Shown one piece after another: positions 44,683 to 54,000 of a stretch of DNA of 64,000 bases (position 1 is the stretch's first letter; the number at the start of each line of letters is the position of its first letter). The stretch covers positions 2,706,232 through 2,770,231 of the forward strand of contig NZ_KE150412.1 of assembly GCF_000411255.1 (NCBI RefSeq). Reading direction: 5' to 3'. Below the pieces are notes generated by a model. That model was not told the DNA's origin. It saw nothing but the letters and a program-made list of their open reading frames with translations, and searched no databases. The position numbers and the translations under genes are program-made. This stretch comes from Paenibacillus sp. HGH0039. GTDB taxonomy: Bacteria; Bacillota; Bacilli; Paenibacillales; NBRC-103111.

Positions 44683-44710
44683 TTTATAATAAGTGAATTC
44701 CAGGTTTCAA
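44683..44710 (-). promoter_or_regulatory. probable csp promoter
   Basis: Minus strand TTGAAA and TATAAA with a 16-bp spacer, giving an AU-rich leader of about 100 nt. The 311-bp gap 44581-44891 contains this leader and, on the plus strand, the GlsB-gene promoter region, for which I see no convincing boxes. Confidence 0.5.
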
Positions 44711-44891
44711 ATACTCGATTGACTTCATCTTACCATAGGCAATTTCCAAGTGCAAGTTATTTTCCAATTCTTTTAGAAAAACAATTTTCGTGGTAACTTT
44801 TGCAAACCTGATTAAAGAAAAAGCAATGAGGTTAATACTAAGCAACCAGGTAACACAAACTAAAACATAAACATTTTAGGAGGTAATCTAG

Positions 44892-45149
44892 ATGAGTTTC
44901 TTATGGTCATTAATTATCGGTGGTATCATCGGTTGGTTAGCCGGCATGATTATCGGTAAAGATATTCCCGGCGGCATTATCGGCAACATTATCGCAGGTT
45001 TCTTGGGCGCATGGCTCGGCGGTCTGCTGCTTGGCAACTGGGGTCCTGAAGTCGGAGGTTTCTACTTCTTCCCTGCTTTGATCGGTGGTATCGTACTGGT
45101 ATTCATCGTCAGCCTGATCCTGCGTTCTATGGGAAGCAAACGGGCTTAA
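44892..45149 (+). CDS. GlsB/YeaQ/YmgE-family small membrane protein
   Basis: 85 residues, three hydrophobic helices with Gly-rich repeats (IIGGIIGWLAGMIIGKD, GGIIGNIIAGFLGAWLGGLLLG). Known as transglycosylase-associated or general stress membrane protein; exact role unknown. Strong TAGGAGGTAA site. Monocistronic with terminator. Confidence 0.93.
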   Translation: MSFLWSLIIGGIIGWLAGMIIGKDIPGGIIGNIIAGFLGAWLGGLLLGNWGPEVGGFYFFPALIGGIVLVFIVSLILRSMGSKRA

Positions 45150-45177
45150 CCCTAAGCTAACCTGACTTACAGGATAA

Positions 45178-45213
45178 AAAAGACTACGCGAAACACTCGC
45201 GTGGTCTTTTTTT
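45178..45213 (+). terminator. intrinsic terminator
   Basis: AAAGACTACGCGA/TCGCGTGGTCTTT arms with a 5-nt loop and seven T. The remaining gap to 45480 (about 270 bp) shows no feature I can support. Confidence 0.95.
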
Positions 45214-45480
45214 GTGCTTTTATCTCACTTTGTTTGCAGTTTTTACAGCGCATTTCCTGCGGATTGCAACTTTTGGAATTATTTTGTCCGCAGAAATCTT
45301 TCAAATTAATACATAAGGAGCGTTGACTGTAATTAAATTCGGTCCTCTTTTAGTAGACAGTGCCGAGCAACCTTCGCACTAATCATTACTTGGAGGGGAT
45401 TTTTTTCGCGGCATTATGCGGCAGTTCGGGTAAGGAGAGACATATCCCCAGTCTGTCCAAAATGAAGGAGGCTGTTTCCC

Positions 45481-45951
45481 ATGGCTAAAAAATTCGACTA
45501 TTCGCTGGATTACGAGCATCTGGACCTCCGTAAAAAACCGGAGCTGTACACCGTAGGCCGCGGAGAACAAGGCGTCCTGCTCGTCGAGCCTTATAAGAGC
45601 GAGATTTTGCCGTATTGGCGGTTTAAAACGCCGGAAATCGCGAAGGAATCTTCCGGGAAAATTTATGACCTGTTTCTGGACTATAAAAAAGCAGGTGATT
45701 TTATCGGAATGGACATGGCGAGAAAATTTCTCCAGATGGGTTACACGCGCGCAAGGCGCTACACGAACCACAAGGGAGGCCGGAAATATTCCCAAGAAGA
45801 CGGTTCGATCCTGCCCTACCAGAACGATCCCGTAAAAGCGGAGTCCGCCGCTATTTTTAAAGCTCAATGGGAAATCGCGAAAACGGACGAAGACTATATC
45901 CGCATGAAGAAAGAACACCAGGATAAATATGAGAAGAAGACTAACAAATAG
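45481..45951 (+). CDS. DUF4385 family protein
   Basis: 156 residues, cytoplasmic, charged. Blocks FDYSLDYEHLDLRKKPELYTVGRGEQGVLL-like start, ILPYWRFKTPEIAKESS, DFIGMDMARKFLQMGYTRARRY and NHKGGRKY identify DUF4385. Function unknown; phage and bacterial members exist. AAGGAGG precedes the ATG. Converges with the helicase gene only 8 bp away without a clear terminator. Confidence 0.85.
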   Translation: MAKKFDYSLDYEHLDLRKKPELYTVGRGEQGVLLVEPYKSEILPYWRFKTPEIAKESSGKIYDLFLDYKKAGDFIGMDMARKFLQMGYTRARRYTNHKGGRKYSQEDGSILPYQNDPVKAESAAIFKAQWEIAKTDEDYIRMKKEHQDKYEKKTNK

Positions 45952-45959
45952 TCTAAAAG

Positions 45960-48503
45960 CTATTGAGTCCGTTCATTCTTCTGACGGGGGATCGTAAAAT
46001 GCCGCCACTCCGGCGGGAGGAGAGACTGGTAGCGCCTTTGCAGGAAGCGGTCGTCGATCAGGACCAGCGTCCCATAGTCGTTCTCCGTCCGGATCAGACG
46101 GCCGCCGGCCTGCATGACTTTATTCATGCCCGGGAATACATACGCGTAATCGAAGCCGCTTCGGCCGTCCCGGTCAAAATGCTCTTTGATCATATTCCGC
46201 TCCGGCCCTACCTGGGGCAGCCCTACACCCACCACGACCACGCCCGTAAGCCGGTCGCCCCTCAGGTCGATGCCTTCGGAGAAAATCCCGCCCATGACGG
46301 CAAAGCCGATCAGAGTGCGGGAAGAGTCCGCCCGGAAGGATGCGAGAAAGGATTCCCGCTCCTCCTCCGGCATCGACGGCTGCTGGACCAGGATGCGCAG
46401 GATGCGGCTGCCTCGGTCCCCGCTTCCGGCTTCATCGCCGGAGCCGCCGGAACTCGCTTCCTCCGCTAGGGTAGACCCGCCGTCGCTCTCATCCAAAGCC
46501 GGCAGCCGATCTTGAAGCAAGACTTCCACCGCTTCGAAAAGGCCAATGCCGTCTCCGGAAGCAGTCTCTGAAGCCGCTTCAGTGCCGCCCGCTTCTCCGT
46601 TAACCGCGGCACCGGATTGCGGCCCTCTCTCCTGTTCCAGGAAAAGCGCGGCCACCTCCCGCATGTATTCATAAGAAGGGAAGAAGACGAGATAATTGCC
46701 CGGTTTCTCGCGGACGAGCTTTCCCAAAAGCCGCGAGATCGGCAGCTTGGTCTTGTCCCGGTCCTTGTAGCGGGTGGAAAGCGGCTCGATCCATACATCG
46801 AGCTGCTCCTGCCGGAACGGCCACGGAATCGCCACCGTGTAATCATCCTCTCCGCCGCCCAGCATATCCATGTAGTAGGAAAAAGGCGCCAGAGTGGCGG
46901 AGAAGAACACATGCGCCCGATACCCTTTCCCCATCTGCGCCAGCAGCGCGGAAGGATCCAGGCAGAGCAGCTTGAGCCGCACATCGCTGCGCTGCACCTC
47001 GGCGAGAGTCACATACCGCTCGTCGTAATACTTCGCCGTGCGCAGAAAGCTCTGCACCGCGAAGTAGGTGTCGAGCAGGAGCTCCTGCGCCTCGCCGCCC
47101 TGCCCGGGAGCGGAGAGCTCCCGCTCCGCCTGCTGCGCGAACGCTTCCAGCAGGACCGGCAGCTCTTCCGCCACTTCCCGGAGCACGAAGCTGCCGCCGC
47201 TGCCCTGTTCCTTGCGGAAGGCGATGAAATAGTCGTTCACGGCCTTGGCCGCGGCTTCCACGGCGGAGTTCCGCCCCTTGAAATCCCTTTTCAGCTGCAG
47301 AAAAGGGGCTTTCGTCAACTCGGCGGAAAACATCTCTCTGCCGCGGTCCACAAGATTGTGCGCCTCGTCGATCAGAAGCGTCGTCTGCTTTTTCACTTCC
47401 TCCGGAAGACGCTTGAGATATACTTTAGGATCGAAAATATAATTGTAGTCGCAGATAACCGCGTCGGCCGCATAAGCCGCATCAAGCGAAAACTCGAACG
47501 GACACACTTTGTGCTTGCGCGCGTATTTCTCGATGACACTTCGGTTCATCAGCTTTTCATGGGACAGCATGTCCAGGACAGCCCCGTTCACCCGGTCATA
47601 ATACCCGTCGGCAAATTCGCACATTTCCTTCCTGCAATCCACCTCTTCACGGAAACAAATCTTGTCTTTCGCCGTCAGCGTGACGGTACGCATATGAAGA
47701 CCCCGCTCGATCATGAGGGAAAAAGCTTCCTCCGCGGCCGTACGCGTCAACGTCTTCGCCGTCAGATAAAAAATCCGCTGGAGCAGTCCTTCACCCACCG
47801 CTTTAACGGACGGAAAAAGGGTCGAAATGGTTTTGCCCGTGCCGGTAGGCGCATTCGCGAACAGCTTGTGGCCGTCTTTGATCGTTTTGTAGACCGATCC
47901 GGCGAACTGCCGCTGTCCTTCCCGGTAGGCCGGATAGGGAAAAGGCAGCTCCCTGATGCTGGCGTCCCGTTCCCGGCGGTTTTGCAGCTGCATGGCCGCG
48001 TAAGGAGCATAAAGACGCACGGCTTCCAGCACGGCGGTCTCCATTTCGTTATAGGAATATTCCCTGACGTACCGCTGCTGTTCCTCCGTCCCGACCTGAA
48101 CATACGTCAGCTGGACTTTCATGCGGTCCCTTCCGTTCTGCCGCGCATACATATAGGCGTAACAGACCGCCTGGGCCCAGTGAACGGGATGGCGGTTTTC
48201 CTCCACAAGCCGGGGATCGCCCGTCGAAGATTTGATCTCGTCAATCGTAACCTCACCGCCGTCATCCTCGAAAAGCAGCCCGTCGCAGCGGCCCTCCAGC
48301 ACAAATACCATCCCGTCCAAGAGGATTTCCGTTTGCAGGAAAACTTCTTTCCGGTCGCTGTCCCCGTAAGTTTTCTGCACCTTCTGATGGGCCTTGGTTC
48401 CTTCGGTTAATGCCGTAGCGGTCCGGAAGCCGGATTCGATGCTTCCGCTCCGGTAAGCATATTCCACCAGAGTACGGACTGAAATTCTTACTTCACCGCT
48501 CAT
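45960..48503 (-). CDS. RecB-type nuclease fused to XPD/DinG-type Fe-S helicase
   Basis: 847 residues. N-terminal PD-(D/E)XK nuclease of the RecB/Cas4 type: H39, D74 (GRCDG), E89-x-K91 (TIDEIKSS) and Q111-x3-Y115. From about 185 an SF2 XPD/DinG helicase: Walker A NAPTGTGKT, four cysteines between motifs Ia and II (ICFREEVDCRKEMC and VCPF) fitting an Fe-S cluster, DEAH (LLIDEAHNL), motif IV-VI region with SEGIDLRGDRL and GRLIRTEND. A low-complexity Gly/Ser/Glu/Ala insert (about 640-720) interrupts the C-terminal helicase lobe. Predicted 5'-3' helicase-nuclease in DNA repair or anti-phage processing. Confidence 0.9.
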   Translation of the reverse strand: MSGEVRISVRTLVEYAYRSGSIESGFRTATALTEGTKAHQKVQKTYGDSDRKEVFLQTEILLDGMVFVLEGRCDGLLFEDDGGEVTIDEIKSSTGDPRLVEENRHPVHWAQAVCYAYMYARQNGRDRMKVQLTYVQVGTEEQQRYVREYSYNEMETAVLEAVRLYAPYAAMQLQNRRERDASIRELPFPYPAYREGQRQFAGSVYKTIKDGHKLFANAPTGTGKTISTLFPSVKAVGEGLLQRIFYLTAKTLTRTAAEEAFSLMIERGLHMRTVTLTAKDKICFREEVDCRKEMCEFADGYYDRVNGAVLDMLSHEKLMNRSVIEKYARKHKVCPFEFSLDAAYAADAVICDYNYIFDPKVYLKRLPEEVKKQTTLLIDEAHNLVDRGREMFSAELTKAPFLQLKRDFKGRNSAVEAAAKAVNDYFIAFRKEQGSGGSFVLREVAEELPVLLEAFAQQAERELSAPGQGGEAQELLLDTYFAVQSFLRTAKYYDERYVTLAEVQRSDVRLKLLCLDPSALLAQMGKGYRAHVFFSATLAPFSYYMDMLGGGEDDYTVAIPWPFRQEQLDVWIEPLSTRYKDRDKTKLPISRLLGKLVREKPGNYLVFFPSYEYMREVAALFLEQERGPQSGAAVNGEAGGTEAASETASGDGIGLFEAVEVLLQDRLPALDESDGGSTLAEEASSGGSGDEAGSGDRGSRILRILVQQPSMPEEERESFLASFRADSSRTLIGFAVMGGIFSEGIDLRGDRLTGVVVVGVGLPQVGPERNMIKEHFDRDGRSGFDYAYVFPGMNKVMQAGGRLIRTENDYGTLVLIDDRFLQRRYQSLLPPEWRHFTIPRQKNERTQ

Positions 48504-48667
48504 TCCCTCACCGCCCTTTTTATAAATACCCGTTCCGCGAACGTTCGTTCTATCTGCCGATTATATCATCCTCCGGATTATTTCCCAACCATAGGAAACC
48601 GGGAGGAACTGAGCGATGACCATTGTCTGATTCAAGACCTTTAGACAAGATACCAAACCCTGTTCGT

Positions 48668-48703
48668 AAAAAAAGACTCCTCCGCAGACGGAAAAGTCTT
48701 TAT
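48668..48703 (-). terminator. intrinsic terminator after lspA
   Basis: Minus strand AAAGACT/AGTCTTT arms with inner TCCG/CGGA and seven T. Confidence 0.8.
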
Positions 48704-48731
48704 ACAGAAATCAAACGAAAAGCAGACCGGG

Positions 48732-49208
48732 TCACCCCTGCTCTTCCCCGGCGGCGAGCGGGTTCTGCTTTTTCCGGTAATAGTCCAGAACGCCCGCGAT
48801 CAGGAAAAGAACAACGCCGATGTTAATCGCGATATCGGCCAGATTCAGAATGCCCCCGCCGGGACGAAATTCAAGAAAATCCGTCACTTTGCCGAACCAG
48901 AAACGGTCGATGGCATTCCCCGCTGCGCCTCCCGTTAGAAATCCCATGCTCGCATCCATCAGCGGGCCCTGAATTTCCCCTTTGCGCCGATAGTAAAGCA
49001 CAATGGCGATGAACACAACCGCCAGCACGGCGAATACGCGCGCGTATCCCTGAAACCTGCTTCCGGCCATCCCGCTGTTCTCATAATGCGTAAGCGCCAT
49101 GCTCCCCCAGAACGGAACGGACTCCCCGACCGCCATCGTGGCGCGGATCAAAGCTTTCGCAAACTGGTCGACAGCTGCAACCAAGGCGGCAGTGAAATAA
49201 AACAGCAT
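48732..49208 (-). CDS. lspA: signal peptidase II-type lipoprotein signal peptidase
   Basis: 158 residues, four membrane helices. Motifs: DQFAKALI near residue 14, HYENSGMAGS, GGAAGNAIDRF with catalytic Asp101 and ILNLADIAINIG with catalytic Asp125. Cleaves diacylglyceryl-prolipoproteins. It is not in the usual lspA-rluD-pyr context, so it may be a second copy. Confidence 0.92.
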   Translation of the reverse strand: MLFYFTAALVAAVDQFAKALIRATMAVGESVPFWGSMALTHYENSGMAGSRFQGYARVFAVLAVVFIAIVLYYRRKGEIQGPLMDASMGFLTGGAAGNAIDRFWFGKVTDFLEFRPGGGILNLADIAINIGVVLFLIAGVLDYYRKKQNPLAAGEEQG

Positions 49209-49326
49209 AACAGCTCTCTCCTTCCGATTGGCAAGCTTTCGATCCTTAACGGCATAAATTGTTCCACAAGGAACATTTTCACTATCTCCCGGATCGTTTT
49301 CAGAACATGTACCCGGGCATCGTTTT

Positions 49327-51201
49327 TTAGACGGCGCCTTCTATATTTTTGAACTGGTTGTAAAACATCCGGGAATACACGCCCTGCTGTCCGATCAGCG
49401 TGTCGTGCGCGCCTTTTTCCACAATTTCTCCGTGGTCGATGACCATAATGGTATCCGCATCCCGGATTGTATTCAGCCTGTGCGCGATAATAAAGCTGGT
49501 CCGGTCCTGCATAACCTTGAGCAGCGCATCCTGGATATGAAGCTCCGTACGCGTGTCGATGCTGCTGGTCGCTTCGTCCAGGATGAGGATAGAAGGCTTC
49601 GCCAGAATGACCCGGGCAATCGCAAGAAGCTGCCGCTGGCCTTGGCTTAAATTCCCGCCGTTCTCCGAAAGGAGGGTTTCGTATTTCGCGGGAAGCCGGT
49701 TAATGAACACGTCCGCGTTAGCCATGGCGGCTGCGGCTTCGACCTCGGCATCCGTAGCATCCGGCCTGCCGTATTTGATATTCTCCTTGATCGTCCCCGA
49801 GAAAAGGTACGTATCCTGGAGTACGATACCGAACGTCCTCCGCAGGCTGTCCCGCGTATACTCGCGGATATCCCGCCCGTCGATCAGGATGCGGCCCCCG
49901 GTAACATCGTAGAACCTTGTCAACAGGTTGACGATAGTCGTCTTGCCCGCCCCCGTCGGACCGACAAGCGCCGTGGAGCTGCCTTGGGCGGAATCGAAGC
50001 TTACGTTTTTCAGAATTGGCACATCCGGGCGGTAGCCGAAGCTTACATTTTCAAAAACGACGTGTCCCTTCGGATGAAGAAGCTCGACGGCCTCCGCGGA
50101 ATCGGAGGGCTCCTCTTTCTCGTCGATGACCTCAAACACTCGTTCCGCCCCCGCCACACCGGACTGGAGAATATTAAAAATATTCGCGAGATCGTTCAAC
50201 GGCCGGACAAACTGCCGCGAATAGCTTAAAAAACTCGCGATAACCCCGACGGTAATATCCCCGCGCACGGCGAGAATCCCCCCCACCAGGGCTACAGCGG
50301 CAAAGCCGATATTATTAATGACGTTAAGCAGAGGCATCAGGAATCCGGAGCGGATTTGCGCCTTGAGCCCTACCTCGCACAGCTCCGCATTAACCTGTTC
50401 GAACTCCGCAATCGCCTTTTCTTCGTGATTAAACGCTTTGACGACCTGGAGACCGGATATGGTCTCTTCGATATGTCCGTTCAGTTTGCCGAGCTGGATC
50501 TGCTGGTTTTTGAACAGGACGCTCGTTTTCTTCGTAATGGTCCGGGTCAGCACGAACAGGATCGGCACGGTAACCAGGCTGGCCAGCGTCAGTGTCGGAC
50601 TGAGCACGAGCATCATCGCCAGAGAGCCGACAATCGCGATGACGCCGCTCATAAGCTGCGTGGTGGACTGCGAAATCGTGCTGCTCACATTGTCGATATC
50701 GTTGGACAAGCGGCTCATCAATTCCCCGTGAGGCCGGGTATCGAAGTAAGCGACCGGAAGCTTCTGAAGCTTGGCGAAAAGAGCTCCCCGCAGCCGCATC
50801 ACAATCCGCTGCGATACGCCTGCCATGAGCCAGCTCTGGAGGAAGGTGAACACCGCGTCGATGAGGTACGCCAGCAAGAGGACCAGCACCATCGTCTTCA
50901 GGATGCCGAAATCGACGCCTTGTTCCGGATGAGACATCGCATCCACGGAGACCCCGATCAGATAAGGCCCTACCAGAGTGAGAGCCGCTCCGATCAGAAT
51001 CAGGGCGAAAATGACCGTCAGCAGCTTCCGTTCGCTGCCGAAATAAGCCCACAGCCTGCGCAAAGTTCCCTTGAAGTTCTTCGGCTTCACTACAGGTCCG
51101 CGGCCGCGCATTCCCCCGTGCCCCGGCCCTCCTCTGGGCGAGACTGTCACGGGGCTGCCGGGAGGGTTCTGGCCGCCCGGCCGTTCTTGGGAAGCTGCCA
51201 T
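49327..51201 (-). CDS. heterodimeric ABC exporter subunit, canonical ATP site (second pair)
   Basis: 624 residues. Gly/Pro/Arg-rich N-terminal tail of about 40 residues, six-helix membrane domain, NBD with GPTGAGKTT, LSQGQRQL and SILILDE (intact Glu). ATG is 1 bp after the partner's stop codon, behind GGAGGT. Clear paralogue of the subunit at 24722-26599, including the odd tail. Confidence 0.93.
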   Translation of the reverse strand: MAASQERPGGQNPPGSPVTVSPRGGPGHGGMRGRGPVVKPKNFKGTLRRLWAYFGSERKLLTVIFALILIGAALTLVGPYLIGVSVDAMSHPEQGVDFGILKTMVLVLLLAYLIDAVFTFLQSWLMAGVSQRIVMRLRGALFAKLQKLPVAYFDTRPHGELMSRLSNDIDNVSSTISQSTTQLMSGVIAIVGSLAMMLVLSPTLTLASLVTVPILFVLTRTITKKTSVLFKNQQIQLGKLNGHIEETISGLQVVKAFNHEEKAIAEFEQVNAELCEVGLKAQIRSGFLMPLLNVINNIGFAAVALVGGILAVRGDITVGVIASFLSYSRQFVRPLNDLANIFNILQSGVAGAERVFEVIDEKEEPSDSAEAVELLHPKGHVVFENVSFGYRPDVPILKNVSFDSAQGSSTALVGPTGAGKTTIVNLLTRFYDVTGGRILIDGRDIREYTRDSLRRTFGIVLQDTYLFSGTIKENIKYGRPDATDAEVEAAAAMANADVFINRLPAKYETLLSENGGNLSQGQRQLLAIARVILAKPSILILDEATSSIDTRTELHIQDALLKVMQDRTSFIIAHRLNTIRDADTIMVIDHGEIVEKGAHDTLIGQQGVYSRMFYNQFKNIEGAV

Positions 51202-51202
51202 G

Positions 51203-53146
51203 TCAGCCGACCTCCTTTCCCATTTGCGACTGGAAGATTTCCCGGTAGACCCGGCAGCTTCCGAGCAGCTCGTCATGCGTGCCGGAGCCTACAATCTCGC
51301 CGCGGTCCAGCACGACGATTTTGTCCGCGTCCATGACGGACGTGATCCGCTGGGCGATCAGCAGGCAGGTGAGCCCCTCGGCGTATTTCTTCAGCGCGTC
51401 CTTGATCCGCGCTTCCGTGGCGGCATCGACGGCGCTAGTGCAGTCGTCGAGGATAAGAATCTCCGGCTTTCTCACGATGGCGCGCGCAATCGAAAGCCGC
51501 TGTTTCTGGCCGCCGGAGAAGTTCACGCCTCCCTGCCCGAGCCTGGTTTCATAGCCTTCGGGCGAAGCGGCTATGAACTCGTGGGCCTCGGCCATCCGGG
51601 CCGCATGTTCCATCTCCTCCGGAGAGGCGTCTTCTTTGCCCCAGCGGAGATTGTCGGCCACCGTGCCGGTGAACAGCACGGTTTTCTGGGGCACGACGGC
51701 GATTTTCTCGCGCAGGCGGCTCGGCTCCAGTTCTCTGACATCGGTACCGTTCACTTTGACGGTTCCGGACACCGCGTCATAGAACCGGGGAATGAGGCTG
51801 ACGAGCGTGCTTTTGCCGGAGCCCGTGGAGCCGATGATGCCGACGGTCTGTCCCGGCTCGCAGGAGAAGGTGATCCGTCTCAGCACCGGTTCGCCGGATG
51901 TTCCCTCGTACGAGAACGTGACGTTCTCGAACTCGACGCTTCCCCCGGTCTGCGGGGCGGATGGAGCCGCAGCATCGGGATTTCGGCCGCCGGCCGTGAA
52001 GCCTCCCGGATAGGCCGGGTTAGCCAAGGCCCCGGGCTGTGCGGCTGTCTGTCCGGCCGTTATCCCGCCGGGCTGCGAGCCGGGCCGCGCCTCCGAATGC
52101 GCACCGGTCCGCATTCCCGTCTGTGTGCCTGATGCCGGCTGATCCACGGAGCTTGCCGCGCCTCCGACGGCTGCCGCTGTGGCCGGAATTTGCGCAGCCA
52201 TCGTATTCTCCTCCGCGAAAATTTCGCCGATCCGGCCCGCGGAAGCCCGCGCGCGCACAAACATGTTGAACACCATGGAAATCAGCATGAGCGAGAACAA
52301 AATCTGCGTCATGTAATTGACGAAAGCGATAATGTGCCCGGCCTGCATCTGGCCCTGATCTACACGAAGACCTCCTAGCCATAAGACAGCCACAATCCCG
52401 AAATTAACGGTCAGCGTAATCCCCGGGTTAAAGGCCGACATGACCCGCGTGGCTGTAACCGACCGGGAGCGGTACTCTTCGTTCGCTCCGCCGAATTTGC
52501 CGACTTCGTAATCGAACCGGTTGAAAGCTTTGACGACCCGGACACCGGACAAATACTCCCGCATAATCCCGTTAACCCGGTCGAGCGCCTGCTGTACCTT
52601 GATAAAGTAAGGAAAGCCCACCTTCATATTGATTGCGATCAGGATGCCGACCAAGGGAACGACAACAGCCAGAATGACGGAGAGCGGCGGATTCAGACGC
52701 GCCGCCATAATCAAGCTTCCGATGCAGAGCAGCGGAGCTTTGACGAATACGCGCATCAGGCCGTTCACGAACATTTGAACCTGCGTAACGTCGTTGGTTA
52801 ACCGGGTGACCAGGGAGGCGCGGTCGAACCGGTCGATATTTTCAAAAGACAGGGACTGGATTTTGCGGAATAAATCCGACCGAAGCTCGGCCCCGAACTT
52901 CTGCGAAACATGACTCGAGATCACATTGCGGATCGACGCCGAAATGGCCCCCAGCGCGGTTACCAGCAGCATAACGCCGCCCATCCGCCACACGTAATCC
53001 ATCTGTTTGCCCGCTACGCCTACATCGATGATTTTGGACATCAGCGTCGGCAGCGTGAGATCGCACAAGGCTTCCAGTGTCAGAAAAGCGACCGCGGCGC
53101 TAAAGGGCTTCCAGTACTTGCTTATATATTTTCGTGAAATGGGCAT
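51203..53146 (-). CDS. heterodimeric ABC exporter subunit, degenerate ATP site, with long linker (second pair)
   Basis: 647 residues. Exporter membrane domain (1-310), then a low-complexity linker rich in Ala, Gly, Pro, Gln and Thr (about 314-400), then an NBD with GSTGSGKST, FSGGQKQR and ILILDD, where Asp replaces the catalytic Glu. The linker is roughly 60 residues longer than in the paralogue at 22993-24732. Forms a one-active-site pump with the next gene. Confidence 0.92.
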   Translation of the reverse strand: MPISRKYISKYWKPFSAAVAFLTLEALCDLTLPTLMSKIIDVGVAGKQMDYVWRMGGVMLLVTALGAISASIRNVISSHVSQKFGAELRSDLFRKIQSLSFENIDRFDRASLVTRLTNDVTQVQMFVNGLMRVFVKAPLLCIGSLIMAARLNPPLSVILAVVVPLVGILIAINMKVGFPYFIKVQQALDRVNGIMREYLSGVRVVKAFNRFDYEVGKFGGANEEYRSRSVTATRVMSAFNPGITLTVNFGIVAVLWLGGLRVDQGQMQAGHIIAFVNYMTQILFSLMLISMVFNMFVRARASAGRIGEIFAEENTMAAQIPATAAAVGGAASSVDQPASGTQTGMRTGAHSEARPGSQPGGITAGQTAAQPGALANPAYPGGFTAGGRNPDAAAPSAPQTGGSVEFENVTFSYEGTSGEPVLRRITFSCEPGQTVGIIGSTGSGKSTLVSLIPRFYDAVSGTVKVNGTDVRELEPSRLREKIAVVPQKTVLFTGTVADNLRWGKEDASPEEMEHAARMAEAHEFIAASPEGYETRLGQGGVNFSGGQKQRLSIARAIVRKPEILILDDCTSAVDAATEARIKDALKKYAEGLTCLLIAQRITSVMDADKIVVLDRGEIVGSGTHDELLGSCRVYREIFQSQMGKEVG

Positions 53147-53193
53147 TCTGTCTCACCTGTCCGTCCTCGTAAACGATAAGTAAACCCCTATGG

Positions 53194-53231
53194 AATAGTT
53201 CTATTATCCACCATATTCCCCTCCTTTTCAA
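53194..53231 (-). promoter_or_regulatory. promoter with MarR-like box of second ABC pair
   Basis: Minus strand TTGAAA (53226-53231), 17-bp spacer, GATAAT (53203-53208). The dyad-like AATAGTTCTATT (53194-53205) overlaps the -10 and resembles the TATAGTTCTA boxes before marR-MMPL at 32697. Confidence 0.6.
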
Positions 53232-53272
53232 AAGTCACGAGCTTCTCTTTTTTACGTATTCCCGGCAAAAGC

Positions 53273-53308
53273 AAAAAAACCGCCGGTGCGCAGTGCACGG
53301 GCGGTTCT
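53273..53308 (-). terminator. intrinsic terminator
   Basis: Minus strand ACCGCC/GGCGGT and GTGC/GCAC arms followed by seven T, ending the YwnB-like gene. Confidence 0.9.
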
Positions 53309-53317
53309 GACATTTCA

Positions 53318-53953
53318 TTAAGATTCGGATACGACAGTAAAACGCTCATTTTCATGCTTCGGCTGTTCAATCTCATCCAAAACAGCGGCCGCATAATCTT
53401 CATAACTCACATAGCTTTCGCCTTTGGAGTTAACGAGCAGGTTATCCTTGCCCGTACGGTACTGCCCTGTTCTCTTGCCAAGTGCGAAGATAGCGGACGG
53501 GCTGACGAACGTCCATTTGATTCCCTTGGTGTTTTGCAGAATCTCCAGGTTTTTGCCCTGATTCGAAGCCGTCGCAAAATAAGCGGACGGGAAATCCGGC
53601 GTTTCCAGCACGCGCGTCGTTTTCGCTTCGTCCACGAACAGGCTGCCCGCTCCCCCGACGACGATCAATTTCGTCTCCGGCGCGCCTTTCAGTGCTTCGA
53701 TCAGCACGTTGCCCGCGTCAACATGGAGATGCTCCTGGCCCGGCGCCGCTCCGAAAGCGTTAACGACGATATCGAATGCTTTCAGATCGGACGCGGTCAG
53801 ATCGAACACGTCCTTTTCCAGAAGGGCTGCGCCTTCCGCGCTTACTTTAGCCGCGTCTCTTACGATTGCGGTAACCTCATGCCCTCTGTCCTGCGCTTCT
53901 TTCAAAATACGGCTGCCGGCTTTGCCGCTTGCGCCGATAATAGCTATTTTCAT
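53318..53953 (-). CDS. YwnB-like NAD(P)-binding oxidoreductase
   Basis: 211 residues, atypical short-chain dehydrogenase/NmrA-like fold. N-terminal Rossmann motif IAIIGASGKAGSRIL; VVNAFGA, IVVGGAGSLF, WTFVSPSAIF blocks. Relatives are flavin- or quinone-linked reductases or redox sensors. The start behind GGGAGGAA is preferred to an upstream codon. Its promoter carries a palindrome typical of DUF24/HxlR thiol-stress regulators. Confidence 0.85.
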   Translation of the reverse strand: MKIAIIGASGKAGSRILKEAQDRGHEVTAIVRDAAKVSAEGAALLEKDVFDLTASDLKAFDIVVNAFGAAPGQEHLHVDAGNVLIEALKGAPETKLIVVGGAGSLFVDEAKTTRVLETPDFPSAYFATASNQGKNLEILQNTKGIKWTFVSPSAIFALGKRTGQYRTGKDNLLVNSKGESYVSYEDYAAAVLDEIEQPKHENERFTVVSES

Positions 53954-54000
53954 AACGGATTCCTCCCGAATAATGATTTCGTAGTACATTGCCTCTTACA

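Noticed and set aside
46617-48410. 597-codon plus-strand frame
   Set aside because: Antisense to the nuclease-helicase whose motifs are intact; typical long shadow frame.
52020-52382. 120-codon frame within the linker region of the second ABC subunit
   Set aside because: Shadow frame created by the low-complexity GC-rich linker.
53188-53403. 71-codon minus frame between ABC operon and YwnB-like gene
   Set aside because: Overlaps a strong terminator and a promoter; no ribosome site.
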